A stretch of 64,000 bases of DNA from an uncultured Blautia sp. (GTDB lineage: Bacteria; Bacillota; Clostridia; Lachnospirales; Lachnospiraceae). The notes under the pieces were generated by a model. The model searched no databases. It was not told the DNA's origin and saw nothing but the letters and a program-made list of their open reading frames with translations. The position numbers and the translations under genes were made by a program. Where the stretch lies: contig NZ_CAKRNY010000002.1 in assembly GCF_934371575.1 (NCBI RefSeq), positions 62,001-126,000 of the forward strand, given 5' to 3'. Of the stretch, positions 54,300 to 62,652 are shown one piece after another. Numbering within the stretch: the stretch's first letter is position 1; each line of letters begins with the position of its first letter.

Positions 54300-55271
54300 T
54301 CAAAGACACACTCTTTGTATTTCCACCTTTCTGTTTCTCCGGTCTTTTTTCCATATCATAAGAAACACCTGAAATTTCAGGCTGTCTCTGGCTGTAGTAA
54401 ATGGCTCCTCCCGCAGTATTTCTGCCTGGATTCCATTCAGCGCCAGTTTTTGCCGCATCATTTCTGCTTTCTCCAGAAGGAGCTTCAACTGACAATCTGT
54501 CTCTTTGTCAAAAGACCTGTCCGGATAATTTCCTGCTTCCTTTTTTATTTTTTCAGTAAGAAGATCGATCACCGCCGCATGCCTGTTTCTGTGCAAAGCC
54601 CAGGCAAAAATCCTGGCCGTAAAAGGTCTTGGGAATTTCTCATAAATATGCAGCAGACGAAGTAACGACAGATCCTGTGCTTCTTTGATCAGCTTTTCCA
54701 TAACTTGAAAGGATGCCTTAGTTGGAATCCAGGGTTCTTCTTTTGGCACAATGTATTGCCGGGGTACTGCCGGATAACAGCAATAATTCAGTGGCGGAAA
54801 ATCAGCCAGCTGCACCAGTTTTTGTTCTTCTTCTGTGCAAAATTCTTCCCCAAGATAATCTGATTTGTCTCTTGCAATAGCAATCCGGTACTCCAGCTGG
54901 CGCAGATACTCATATCCAGACACCCAGAAATGTCCGATTTCCCCATAATTATAGAGATGGGCTTCCAACTCCAGCTTCTGAAAAAATAATGTAATAACAT
55001 TTTCACCCTGCCATACCACCAGTATGTACTCATCCTCTTCGCGACTTAAAGATGATTTCAGCGGACCTTCATAGCCGCTTATATAAGAGCCTGTAAGTCT
55101 GGCATTTTTAAAAATGAGAAAGCTCTCCACTGCGTCATTCATCAAATACACCAGACGAATATCGCCAGGGCTCTGCTTTCCCTTTTTCCCAACTCCGGTC
55201 TCCTCTGAAAGTAATAATTCGAACTGCTCCTGTTCCAGAAGCTCTTCCAGCATTTCAAAACTATCCTGCAT
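54300..55271 (-). CDS. Protein of unknown function, possibly DUF3878
   Basis: 323 residues, no signal peptide or membrane helix. It starts with an acidic helical stretch (QDSFEMLEELLEQEQFELLL), has a beta-rich middle with FFQKLELEAHLYNYGEIGHFWVSG and YCCYPAVPRQYIVPKEEPWI, and an alpha-helical C-terminal third. The overall pattern matches DUF3878, a family I recall mainly from Lachnospiraceae, without known function. This family call is tentative. It has its own upstream region, divergent from the XRE gene. Confidence 0.55.
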   Translation of the reverse strand: MQDSFEMLEELLEQEQFELLLSEETGVGKKGKQSPGDIRLVYLMNDAVESFLIFKNARLTGSYISGYEGPLKSSLSREEDEYILVVWQGENVITLFFQKLELEAHLYNYGEIGHFWVSGYEYLRQLEYRIAIARDKSDYLGEEFCTEEEQKLVQLADFPPLNYCCYPAVPRQYIVPKEEPWIPTKASFQVMEKLIKEAQDLSLLRLLHIYEKFPRPFTARIFAWALHRNRHAAVIDLLTEKIKKEAGNYPDRSFDKETDCQLKLLLEKAEMMRQKLALNGIQAEILREEPFTTARDSLKFQVFLMIWKKDRRNRKVEIQRVCL

Positions 55272-55349
55272 AAAATAAATCCCTCTTATGTTTTACTTTA
55301 CAAGTTATTCTTTTATCATAGTCGGGGGCTTTGCACTCCCGCAACCTTC

Positions 55350-55379
55350 ATCATTATATGATATCTGACAGAAATGTCA
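55350..55379. promoter_or_regulatory. Two palindromes upstream of the XRE regulator
   Basis: ATCATTATATGAT (55350-55362) and TGACAGAAATGTCA (55366-55379) are perfect inverted repeats only three bases apart in the 290-base divergent gap between the DUF3878-like gene and the XRE gene. Such paired palindromes are typical operators for a helix-turn-helix regulator that controls itself or the neighbour. Confidence 0.4.
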
Positions 55380-55561
55380 AAATCACAACATCTGATATAT
55401 AGCTATAAAATAAATAGCATACAATTTACAGCTTACATTTTCCATATATTTTCTATATACTTTATATTATGGATAAAGAAGCTGCCGGTGACGAAGCAGG
55501 CAGTACTCTTTAAATGCGTGAATATACAGGAATACCTGTTAAAAAGATTGGAGAACAGATT

Positions 55562-55894
55562 ATGAACCAGATTGATTACGAAAATTTAGGATCCCGAATG
55601 AAAGAACTGCGCATCAAAATGAAACTTACACAGGCCGAAGTTGCCAAAGCCCTGAATGTAACCCCTGGTTATATCAGCAACGTAGAGAATAACCGTACTG
55701 CCATGTCTCTGCGTATCCTGATTTATTATGCAAGACTTCTGAATATTTCCCTGGATTCACTGATTGGCAGAATTGATTCTGAATATCGTGAGACAGCTCT
55801 GGACCGAGAGATTTCCGAGCAGATACATAAGATGAATATTCCGGAGAAACAAAAGCTTCTGAAGACCATGAAGGTATGGATGGAAGAAGATTGA
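55562..55894 (+). CDS. XRE-family helix-turn-helix regulator
   Basis: 110 residues. Residues 7-62 are a classical Cro/CI helix-turn-helix: LGSRMKELRIKMKLTQAEVAKALNVTPGYISNVENNRT. The C-terminal 45 residues are charged and helical and may mediate dimerisation. The ATG at 55562 is preferred because GGAGAAC precedes it; a frame from 55514 lacks a site. It may bind the palindromes at 55350-55379. Target genes unknown. Confidence 0.85.
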   Translation: MNQIDYENLGSRMKELRIKMKLTQAEVAKALNVTPGYISNVENNRTAMSLRILIYYARLLNISLDSLIGRIDSEYRETALDREISEQIHKMNIPEKQKLLKTMKVWMEED

Positions 55895-55928
55895 TTGTTT
55901 ATAATTGAAGAAACCGAAAAACAAAAAA

Positions 55929-55972
55929 CCCCTGTTTTACATCTTTTTACAGATGCCAAACAGGGATTTTTT
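55929..55972. terminator. Terminator between the XRE gene and trxA
   Basis: CCCTGTTT and AAACAGGG form a stem with an internal smaller stem (CATCTTTTTACAGATG), followed by ATTTTTTTAT on the plus strand and preceded by an A-run that serves the minus strand. It separates two convergent genes. Confidence 0.8.
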
Positions 55973-55978
55973 TATTCT

Positions 55979-56284
55979 TTACAGCATAGCAAGGATTGCC
56001 TCCTTCTGCATCGCTCCTACAGAATGATTTACGATTTTTCCATTCTTAATAACAACCAAAGTCGGAATGCTCATAACCTGAAATTCTCCTGCAAGCTCCG
56101 GCTGTTCATCTACATTGATTTTTCCCACTTTGATATCGGAACGCTCTTCTGCAATTTCTTCCAGAATCGGTCCTACCATGCGGCAAGGCATACACCAGGG
56201 TGCCCAGAAATCCAGCAGTACCGGTTTGTCGGATTCCATTACTTCGTTTTGAAAATTTTGTTTATCTACATGAATTACTTTCAT
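55979..56284 (-). CDS. trxA: Thioredoxin with CMPC active site
   Basis: 101 residues. LLDFWAPWCMPCRMVGPIL contains the redox-active pair Cys31 and Cys34, with Met in place of the usual Gly of WCGPC. The cis-proline is in MSIPTLVVIKNG and length matches a single-domain thioredoxin. The changed residue between the cysteines may shift redox potential. AGGAGGAC precedes the ATG. It is its own transcript, between a terminator and an upstream palindrome. Confidence 0.93.
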   Translation of the reverse strand: MKVIHVDKQNFQNEVMESDKPVLLDFWAPWCMPCRMVGPILEEIAEERSDIKVGKINVDEQPELAGEFQVMSIPTLVVIKNGKIVNHSVGAMQKEAILAML

Positions 56285-56342
56285 TTATTTGTCCTCCTGT
56301 TTTGTTTGTGATTGTATTATATCAGATTTTATTCCCCATTTC

Positions 56343-56357
56343 TGTGATATTATCACA
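56343..56357. promoter_or_regulatory. Perfect palindrome upstream of trxA
   Basis: TGTGATATTATCACA is symmetric around one base. It covers the -35 region of the trxA promoter (a TATAAT lies at 56321-56316 on the minus strand) and also the stop codon of the 5'-nucleotidase gene. The TGTGA/TCACA half sites recall Rex or Crp/Fnr sites, but the spacing is one base short of theirs. Confidence 0.45.
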
Positions 56358-58299
56358 TATTTTTCTTTTTTCCCTTGCGGACAAGTTTTCGGACCAGAAC
56401 TACAATAAGGATAATAATTACAATAAAGAGCAGGCAGATCAGTACGATCATTACTGAGAATCTATTGGGATTTTTCACCAGATCAATAATATTTGTGCTG
56501 TCATCTACAACCTTACGGTTATGAGTGGCTGCATAATATTCCGGTACATTGGCAATTCCATCCCCGTCTGTATCTTCAAAAAACTGCATATATCTTGCAA
56601 TGGCATCCCACGCCTTTAATTCTCTGCCGTCTTCCATGATTGCCTGGTCTTCCAGATTTTCAATGGGATTGCCGTCCTTGTCCTTTGGTTCAAGAGACAG
56701 CAGGCCATAGGACATTTTCATCACAGAGCCAAGCATTTGTCCTGTATACAAATCGGTCACAACATGATACAGCTTATCATCCTGGATTTCGATTCTTTCT
56801 CCGTCCTCTCTGGTCAGATAACAGTCCGTCACCTTGTTCAGAATCATTCGGTGAGGATTGTATGTAAAATTCAATCCGCTGCAATATAATCTTGCAGTTG
56901 TCATAAAATCTGAAACAGAAGCGTCTACTTCTGCTGCCAGCTTCAATTCTTTTCCTGTCAGATATGCATTGATAAGAGGATATCCTGCTACACCGTCTTT
57001 TCCAATTCCCAGAGAAAAGGAATTGTAGACATCTTCTACTGTAATATTGCCTTTTGTATATGTGTCACGGACCGTTCCGCTTGGTACAACCGCTACGTCT
57101 ACCGGATTTCCATCGTAATACTCTGAATTTTCAACAGCATATACATACGCATCAGACATAATATCGCCAAGATTCAGTTCTTCATGCTTTGTGCCCATCT
57201 CTTCCAGACTGTTGAATTCAACATCATTCTCAGCGAGAACTTCATCCCGGGTATAACCAAAATCAGCAAGGTAATTAGTGTCTACTGTATCCATTAATTC
57301 ATCAATCCGTTTCTGTGTTTCCTGATCCGGTTTGATCTCATCAGACACAGGAATCAGCTCGTAGGAGGTCATTTCCCAACGTCCGTCCTCCTTCTGTGTC
57401 ATTGAAAGTGATCCAAGATTTCTTCCATACTCACCGCAGGATACAATATATGTGTTCCCATGCTTAATGGCTTCATTCAGCTCTGTATGGGAATGTCCAC
57501 TGATGATCAGATCCAGATCCGGCACCTTTTTTGCAAGGATTTCATCCTCTGACTTATCCTCGTCCTCCCAGGTTCCGCCGTGGGACACACATGCGATCAT
57601 ATCCACATTCTCATTTTTCTTAATCTCTGCTACTGTCTGCTTTACCGCCTCTACTGGATCTTTAAACAGCAATTCACATGTAGGCGCACATTCCAGGGCA
57701 TCTTTTCCAAATACACCAACCACAGCAATTCTCGTATCGCCCTTTTGAACCACAACATAATCTTTCACACCGTAGGCTTCAAACGCTTCTTTGATCTGCT
57801 TCTGCCCATCATTTAAACCGTCTTTTTCCATAGCGTCCCAATCCACGTTGCACACTGCGATCTCCGGCACTGTCTCACCGGAATTTATGGCTGCCTTCAG
57901 CATATTTGCCAGTCCCTTTGACCTGTAGTCGTATTCATGATTTCCAAAAGTAGTCACATCATACCCCAGATATCCCAGCATTCGAAGCTCCGCTGCCTCC
58001 GTATCATATACGGTCTGGATCAGTGTACCCATAGAAAAATCTCCGCCATCCAATACCAGGGTATCCGGATTGTCTTTCTTCTTTTCATCCATCAGGGTTT
58101 TTATTTTCGCAAAACCGCCAACTTCTTTTTGCTGTCCATCTACAATTGTTGAAAAGCTGTCCAAATGGGAATGGGTATCATGAGTAAACAAAACGTCTAC
58201 CTTTTTCGTCCCGGCTGCTGTCACAGGAATATCCAGTACAAGCAGAAGCAGTGTTGCAATTGTTAATACAATTGACAAAATTCGTTTCCGTGTCTTCAT
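56353..58299 (-). CDS. Membrane-anchored 5'-nucleotidase / metallophosphatase
   Basis: 648 residues. A signal peptide (RILSIVLTIATLLLLVLDIPVTAAG) is followed by a calcineurin-like metallophosphatase domain with the metal motifs FTHDTHSHLD, VLDGGDFSMGT, FGNHEYD, ACVSHGG and SGHSHTEL. A 5'-nucleotidase C-terminal domain follows (about 340-560), and a C-terminal membrane helix (FSVMIVLICLLFIVIIILIVVLV) with a basic tail holds it at the outer face. A calcium-binding-like DTDGDGIANV lies before that helix. It dephosphorylates extracellular nucleotides. AAAGGAG precedes the ATG. Confidence 0.9.
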   Translation of the reverse strand: MKTRKRILSIVLTIATLLLLVLDIPVTAAGTKKVDVLFTHDTHSHLDSFSTIVDGQQKEVGGFAKIKTLMDEKKKDNPDTLVLDGGDFSMGTLIQTVYDTEAAELRMLGYLGYDVTTFGNHEYDYRSKGLANMLKAAINSGETVPEIAVCNVDWDAMEKDGLNDGQKQIKEAFEAYGVKDYVVVQKGDTRIAVVGVFGKDALECAPTCELLFKDPVEAVKQTVAEIKKNENVDMIACVSHGGTWEDEDKSEDEILAKKVPDLDLIISGHSHTELNEAIKHGNTYIVSCGEYGRNLGSLSMTQKEDGRWEMTSYELIPVSDEIKPDQETQKRIDELMDTVDTNYLADFGYTRDEVLAENDVEFNSLEEMGTKHEELNLGDIMSDAYVYAVENSEYYDGNPVDVAVVPSGTVRDTYTKGNITVEDVYNSFSLGIGKDGVAGYPLINAYLTGKELKLAAEVDASVSDFMTTARLYCSGLNFTYNPHRMILNKVTDCYLTREDGERIEIQDDKLYHVVTDLYTGQMLGSVMKMSYGLLSLEPKDKDGNPIENLEDQAIMEDGRELKAWDAIARYMQFFEDTDGDGIANVPEYYAATHNRKVVDDSTNIIDLVKNPNRFSVMIVLICLLFIVIIILIVVLVRKLVRKGKKKNM

Positions 58300-58315
58300 A
58301 ACTTCTCCTTTTCGT

Positions 58316-58501
58316 TCAAAAAATCTTCATCTGATTTCTATAGCATATCTTCTGCCATATCATTTCCTTCTGCAAGCATAAGCTTTCTTCTATCACACCC
58401 ACATTTCTCTGTAATCCCTTAATAAAGCTGCGCAGATATTCGATCAACCGGTCTTTAAACACCGTTTCACTGATTACATTGTACCAAGACATTGTCCAGT
58501 C
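58316..58501 (-). other. Small open frame before the 5'-nucleotidase, doubtful
   Basis: A minus-strand frame of about 60 codons ends 16 bases before the nucleotidase start. The peptide is helical and basic (RLIEYLRSFIKGLQRNVGVIEE). No good ribosome site precedes its possible ATG or TTG starts and no family is recognisable. It may be a gene remnant or chance. The rest of the 359-base gap up to the TetR gene holds only the hairpin at 58546. Confidence 0.2.
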
Positions 58502-58545
58502 GACCAGTCCCAATCTGTAAAAGCTGCCATTTTTTTTGCAACAGA

Positions 58546-58584
58546 AAAGAGACTGCGCCCTACGAGCACCAGCCTCTTTTTTAC
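58546..58584 (+). terminator. Terminator-like hairpin upstream of the TetR gene
   Basis: AAAAGAG(A)CTG and CAG(C)CTCTTTT form a stem around a GC-rich loop, followed by TTTTTTACG on the plus strand. No plus-strand gene ends before it, so it may block stray transcription or be the remnant of a lost gene. The minus strand carries a weaker T-run. Confidence 0.5.
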
Positions 58585-58658
58585 GTTTTTGATTCTTTTA
58601 TTACCAGATTTATGATATACTCTATGTATCTCTTATAGGCTCCCGGGAGGACACAGCT

Positions 58659-59237
58659 ATGAAACATACAATTCCCGATGAAAGATATTCCGTGGCTAAC
58701 GATGCCATTTTAGGTGCTTTTTTCATATTGCTAAAAGAAAAGAAGCCCGACAGGATCACGGTATCCGATATCATTAAAACAGCAGGTATTGCCAGAAGTA
58801 CCTTTTACAATCACTATCAGGATATCCCTTCACTAATCTCTGCAATTGAAGATAAAACAATTCAGGATGTTTTTTCCATGATGGAGAACTTCCATCCCCA
58901 AAACGACCGGGAGATCTGCCGTTCCTATTTTCTGACCCTGTGCCGGTACACTATGGAAAATCCTTTTCTGTCCGGTCTTTTGAGCACGCCTCATGGCAAT
59001 CATCTGTTTGAAAAAATGCTTACCATGCTCCATCATTATGTCACAGACACTACATCTAATTCCAGGCCTTCCGAACGCACAAAGGAAGAGTTTTCTTATG
59101 TGCTCACCTGCGCCATCGGTAGTACGGTCGGCGTTCTGCACAAATGGACCCGGGATAATTTTAATCTGGCACCGGAAGTGATCGCCGATATTCTGTCTGA
59201 GATTTTTTTATCCGGTATGCTGCCACTATTGTCTTAG
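58659..59237 (+). CDS. TetR-family transcriptional regulator
   Basis: 192 residues. The N-terminal 60 residues hold the TetR helix-turn-helix: ITVSDIIKTAGIARSTFYNHYQDIPSLI. The C-terminal domain (about 75-190) resembles the TetR_C type found in Gram-positive DhaS-like regulators, which bind a small ligand. CCGGGAGGACA precedes the ATG and a TATACT -10 element lies about 45 bases upstream. It is convergent with the condensation-ACP-ligase operon with only 6 bases between stops, so regulation of that operon is possible but not shown by the layout. Confidence 0.88.
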   Translation: MKHTIPDERYSVANDAILGAFFILLKEKKPDRITVSDIIKTAGIARSTFYNHYQDIPSLISAIEDKTIQDVFSMMENFHPQNDREICRSYFLTLCRYTMENPFLSGLLSTPHGNHLFEKMLTMLHHYVTDTTSNSRPSERTKEEFSYVLTCAIGSTVGVLHKWTRDNFNLAPEVIADILSEIFLSGMLPLLS

Positions 59238-59243
59238 AGCGTG

Positions 59244-60788
59244 TTATTCCAGAGGCTCGTCAATCAGAACATCCTGTCTCCTGATCTTCTTTGTTGTGCT
59301 GCGGATAAATGGATTTTTCCGGATAACCAGTCCTGTAATGCGGCGATAGGTTGGCTGTTTTTTGTTATATTCATCCAGAAATGCCTGAAGCTGTGTCTGA
59401 ATTGCCTCTGCATCCAATGCTTTTGCTTCCACAACAGCCTGCTCCGGATAAATGCGGGCAGTCAGGCCATTATCCTCACCTGTTACGATTACTTCGCCTA
59501 CCAGCGGATTCAGCGCCAGCTTATTCTCAAGCTCTTCCGGAGATATATTTTCACCGTTGGACAGAATGATCAGATTTTTCACTCGTCCATTGATAAACAG
59601 ATAACCGTCTTCATCCATATATCCCTTGTCACCGGTGTGCAGCCAGCCATCCTTTAAAGTCTCTGCGGTCTCCTTTGGCATCTGATAGTATCCCTTCATA
59701 ACGCTGCTGCCTTTTACCAGAATTTCACCATTTTCAAATCTGATTTCTGCATTCTCAAGTGGTTTTCCGATAGAACCCTTTTTATGGTTTTCTGGTGTAT
59801 TATTGCTGATAACAGGGGAGCATTCTGACATTCCATAGCCTTCCAGAACTTCAACGCCATATTCTGCCAAACGGTCAATATAATACGGATCCAGATGTGC
59901 ACCGCCTGTAAAAATAGTATGCAGTTTTCCACCGAATACATTTTCTGCCAGAATCTCCTTCGGGATTGACGGATCAGCAGCAGACAGCCTCTTATAAATC
60001 GTCTCGATCATCATTGGAACCATAAGCATAATATCCGGTTTGAAAATACTCATATTTCTTACCATATGGAGCAGGGAATCATTGATGCAAAGAGTTGCAC
60101 CCAGGGAAAATCCCTTCAGCCAGTCCATAACAAGACAGAATGCATGATGGATTGGAAGCACACTGAGCATGGCAGTTCCCGGTTCTGCCGTAATCTTTAC
60201 TGCCTCAACGTTGGAAGCCAGATTGTTCTGTGTCAGCATAACACCTTTGCTCTTTCCTGTTGTTCCGGAAGTGAAGATAATAGTCGCAACACTCTCTGCA
60301 TCCGGGCAGGCAGAATCTGCCGATGCACTCTTTCCTGCATTTCGAAGCTCATCAATACCATATACCTTTGCCGGCGCATCTTCTACCTCTTCCTGAAGCA
60401 TCCATATCTTCTGAAGTTTCGGGCAGTTCGCAAGAAATGCTTCCAAATATGGTCTGTGTTTCGGACTTAAGAAAAGTGCGGCAGAATCGGAACGATTGAG
60501 CAGGTCAATCAAATCCTCACAGGGAAGTGCTGCATCCAACGGTACTGCTGTGGTACATCCGGTAATGATTCCCAGATAGCTTTCCATCCATTCTACAGAA
60601 CTTGTTCCGATCAGTGCAATGTGTTTTCCCTCAAAGCCTTCCGCAAGAAGACCTTTTCTGGTGGAAACTGCATTTTCCATCAGCTCCAGGTAGCTTCTTT
60701 CCATAATTTCCTTTTTATTAAGCCATCTGACCGCTTTTACTTCACCAAATTTGCATACACTTTCTTCTAATATATTTCTGATCAGCAT
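59244..60788 (-). CDS. AMP-forming acyl/aryl ligase
   Basis: 514 residues of the ANL superfamily. The core blocks are VATIIFTSGTTGKSKGVML (P-loop), VLPIHHAFCLVMDWLKGF, EGYGMSECSPVISNN, LHTGDKGYMDEDGYLFINGR (ATP-ribose aspartate) and RVKNLIILSNGENISPEELE (hinge). The C-terminal catalytic lysine is in RSTTKKIRRQDV. It activates a carboxylic acid as acyl-AMP and probably loads the ACP encoded next to it. It resembles fatty-acyl-AMP/acyl-CoA ligases more than amino-acid-selecting NRPS domains, but the substrate cannot be read. The ATG at 60788 follows GGGGGAACAG. Confidence 0.88.
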   Translation of the reverse strand: MLIRNILEESVCKFGEVKAVRWLNKKEIMERSYLELMENAVSTRKGLLAEGFEGKHIALIGTSSVEWMESYLGIITGCTTAVPLDAALPCEDLIDLLNRSDSAALFLSPKHRPYLEAFLANCPKLQKIWMLQEEVEDAPAKVYGIDELRNAGKSASADSACPDAESVATIIFTSGTTGKSKGVMLTQNNLASNVEAVKITAEPGTAMLSVLPIHHAFCLVMDWLKGFSLGATLCINDSLLHMVRNMSIFKPDIMLMVPMMIETIYKRLSAADPSIPKEILAENVFGGKLHTIFTGGAHLDPYYIDRLAEYGVEVLEGYGMSECSPVISNNTPENHKKGSIGKPLENAEIRFENGEILVKGSSVMKGYYQMPKETAETLKDGWLHTGDKGYMDEDGYLFINGRVKNLIILSNGENISPEELENKLALNPLVGEVIVTGEDNGLTARIYPEQAVVEAKALDAEAIQTQLQAFLDEYNKKQPTYRRITGLVIRKNPFIRSTTKKIRRQDVLIDEPLE

Positions 60789-60839
60789 ATCTGTTCCCCC
60801 ATTATTTTTTGAACCGTTCAATTTATAAGTTATAAAAGA

Positions 60840-61070
60840 TTACCGAAGCTCATCCAGCAGATTAAGGGCTTCGCCAAGAGTTGTGATCTTCAACACTTCG
60901 CCCTCGTCAAGTTCAATATCAAAAGTATCCTCAAGCTCACCTAAAAAAGACATAAAATCCAGAGAACTGAAACCCAGATCCTCGCGAAATCTCATTTCAT
61001 TTTTCATTTCTTCCGGTGCTACCTTACTATACTGTGCTACAATATTTTTAAATTCCATTTCCTGATTCAT
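60840..61070 (-). CDS. Free-standing acyl/peptidyl carrier protein
   Basis: 76 residues. MRFREDLGFSSLDFMSFLGELED is the carrier motif with Ser36 as phosphopantetheine site; the usual acidic residue before that serine is replaced by Ser. It is clearly different from the fatty-acid AcpP at 14876. GCAGGAGGAATC precedes the ATG. It lies 51 bases upstream of the AMP-forming ligase and 26 bases downstream of the condensation enzyme, so it should carry the activated substrate between them. Confidence 0.92.
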   Translation of the reverse strand: MNQEMEFKNIVAQYSKVAPEEMKNEMRFREDLGFSSLDFMSFLGELEDTFDIELDEGEVLKITTLGEALNLLDELR

Positions 61071-61096
61071 TGCGATTCCTCCTGCTATTGATTTTG

Positions 61097-62485
61097 TTAA
61101 ACCAGTTCCATAATTTCGCCGATGCTCATATCTGGCTCTGCAATTCCTTTAAAAAGGATACGCATCATATAATAGTAGAGCAGTTCCATGTCATGCTCCT
61201 CCAGATGAGCAGTCTGGTAATGATAGGAGAAGTTCATGCCGCCATCTTCCGTATGGGATACGGTCAGATACATCTTCTTAGTGGCTGCACCATTTGCAAA
61301 CCATTTTGCATGCTGACGGATGGTTCCAAGCATTTCATTCTCCACCTTCACAGGCATTGGCTGATAAGTCAGATAACAGCTCTCATAACCGGTATGCTCC
61401 GGTGTATTGTATCTTTTTCGCATCTCATCCATAATAAGTGCCGGATCGTAGTTGCTGTGCATGTAAATACGATTCTGCATATTCTGAATCTCATAAGCTG
61501 CAGAAAGGAAATCTGTCTCCGGTGCGATCACGGTTCTGCATGGGAACATGATGGTTCTGCTTCCTCCGGAAGTCCACTCATCATGAGTAGAACGTCTGGA
61601 TATAAAGTTCTGGATAGTGATATCTTCCTGTCCGTTATTTACCTTTGACAGGTAAGTACGGATACCAAGCAGAAGAAGGTTTGTCATAGAGAGCTGATGA
61701 TTCATGCAGAAATCAATCAGATTCTGTGTTGGTCCCGGCTCAAGATAATAATCCTTAACTGCCACAAACAGATTCTTCATTTCAATATCAGAAGAACGAA
61801 GTTTTGGATTTCCATGACGTTTTCTTGCATTCTCAAGTACGGAAGGACCCTGAATATCTGAATACAGAGGCTCGCCCAACGCATCCAGCTGGTCATCCCA
61901 GAATTTCTTATCTTTTGCAAAACGTTTCTCATTGCCAGCCTTCGCCAGATCTTTTTTCAGGACTGTCTCAAAATCTGCCAGTTCCTGCGGATGGGCGGTT
62001 CCATATTTATAATAGGTATATAACTGAAACAGATCACCAATCATCACTACCAAACCGCAGGAATCAATCAGTCTGTGATCCATATGTACAAAGAAACCAT
62101 TATATCCTTCCGGCAGCTTCAACATAGTAAACTGGCACATGGGAATATCATCACCGTCAAAGGTTTCGTATGCCCATTGCTGCATCAGCTCATCTGCTTT
62201 TGCAAGGCTTCCCATTCCTGACAGATCCTTTAATCCAATATCCCTTGGATCCTGCTTTACAAGGTACTGTTTTACATTTCCGTCTTTATCAGGCTTTGTA
62301 AAACGGACTCTGGTGCATCCGGAACGTTCTGTTTCCATCTGAATGCATTTTTTTAATAATCCAAAATCCAGTTCAGCCTGTACAGATGCCACAACACTGA
62401 CACCGGATACCTGCTGTGTACCATAATCCATGATCCAGTTGTGATGCATTTTCTGCGCTGCTGTTAAAGGATAATAGTTTGTCAT
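61097..62485 (-). CDS. Free-standing NRPS-type condensation domain protein
   Basis: 462 residues, about the size of one condensation domain. It starts NYYPLTAAQKMHHNWIMDYG, the domain entry motif. The catalytic HHxxxDG motif is present as DHRLIDS: the second histidine (His137) and aspartate (Asp141) are kept while the first His is Asp and the Gly is Ser. Later blocks are LEPGPTQNLIDFCMNHQLSMTNLLLLGIRTYL and IMFPCRTVIAPET. The enzyme should form an amide or ester between a carrier-bound acyl group and an acceptor. No adenylation or thioesterase domain is fused to it. First gene of the operon. Confidence 0.85.
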   Translation of the reverse strand: MTNYYPLTAAQKMHHNWIMDYGTQQVSGVSVVASVQAELDFGLLKKCIQMETERSGCTRVRFTKPDKDGNVKQYLVKQDPRDIGLKDLSGMGSLAKADELMQQWAYETFDGDDIPMCQFTMLKLPEGYNGFFVHMDHRLIDSCGLVVMIGDLFQLYTYYKYGTAHPQELADFETVLKKDLAKAGNEKRFAKDKKFWDDQLDALGEPLYSDIQGPSVLENARKRHGNPKLRSSDIEMKNLFVAVKDYYLEPGPTQNLIDFCMNHQLSMTNLLLLGIRTYLSKVNNGQEDITIQNFISRRSTHDEWTSGGSRTIMFPCRTVIAPETDFLSAAYEIQNMQNRIYMHSNYDPALIMDEMRKRYNTPEHTGYESCYLTYQPMPVKVENEMLGTIRQHAKWFANGAATKKMYLTVSHTEDGGMNFSYHYQTAHLEEHDMELLYYYMMRILFKGIAEPDMSIGEIMELV

Positions 62486-62593
62486 ACTTTATTTAACCTC
62501 CATCTCCCGGTTTCTTTTCTCGGGACAAAAATAGCATAGATTTTCTTAAAATACCAGTACCCTCAGAACTTAATGAACACTTTACACAAAATT

Positions 62594-62643
62594 GACCGGG
62601 ACTTATCAGACACATAACAAAACGTATCTGATAAATCCCGGTC
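62594..62643 (-). terminator. Terminator of the alpha/beta hydrolase gene
   Basis: GACCGGGA(C)TTATCAGA and TCTGATAAATCCCGGTC form a stem of 17 bp with one mismatch. On the minus strand it is followed by AATTTTG. It separates the hydrolase at 62653 from the condensation-ACP-ligase operon. Confidence 0.8.
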
Positions 62644-62652
62644 AGGATTGTT

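Noticed and set aside
55374..55561. Extra short frame upstream of the XRE gene
   Set aside because: It runs through the palindromes and promoter region, has no ribosome site and resembles no protein family.
59244..62485. The condensation-ACP-ligase trio as a dlt (D-alanylation) operon
   Set aside because: There is no DltB membrane acyltransferase or DltD, and the third protein is a condensation-domain enzyme instead.
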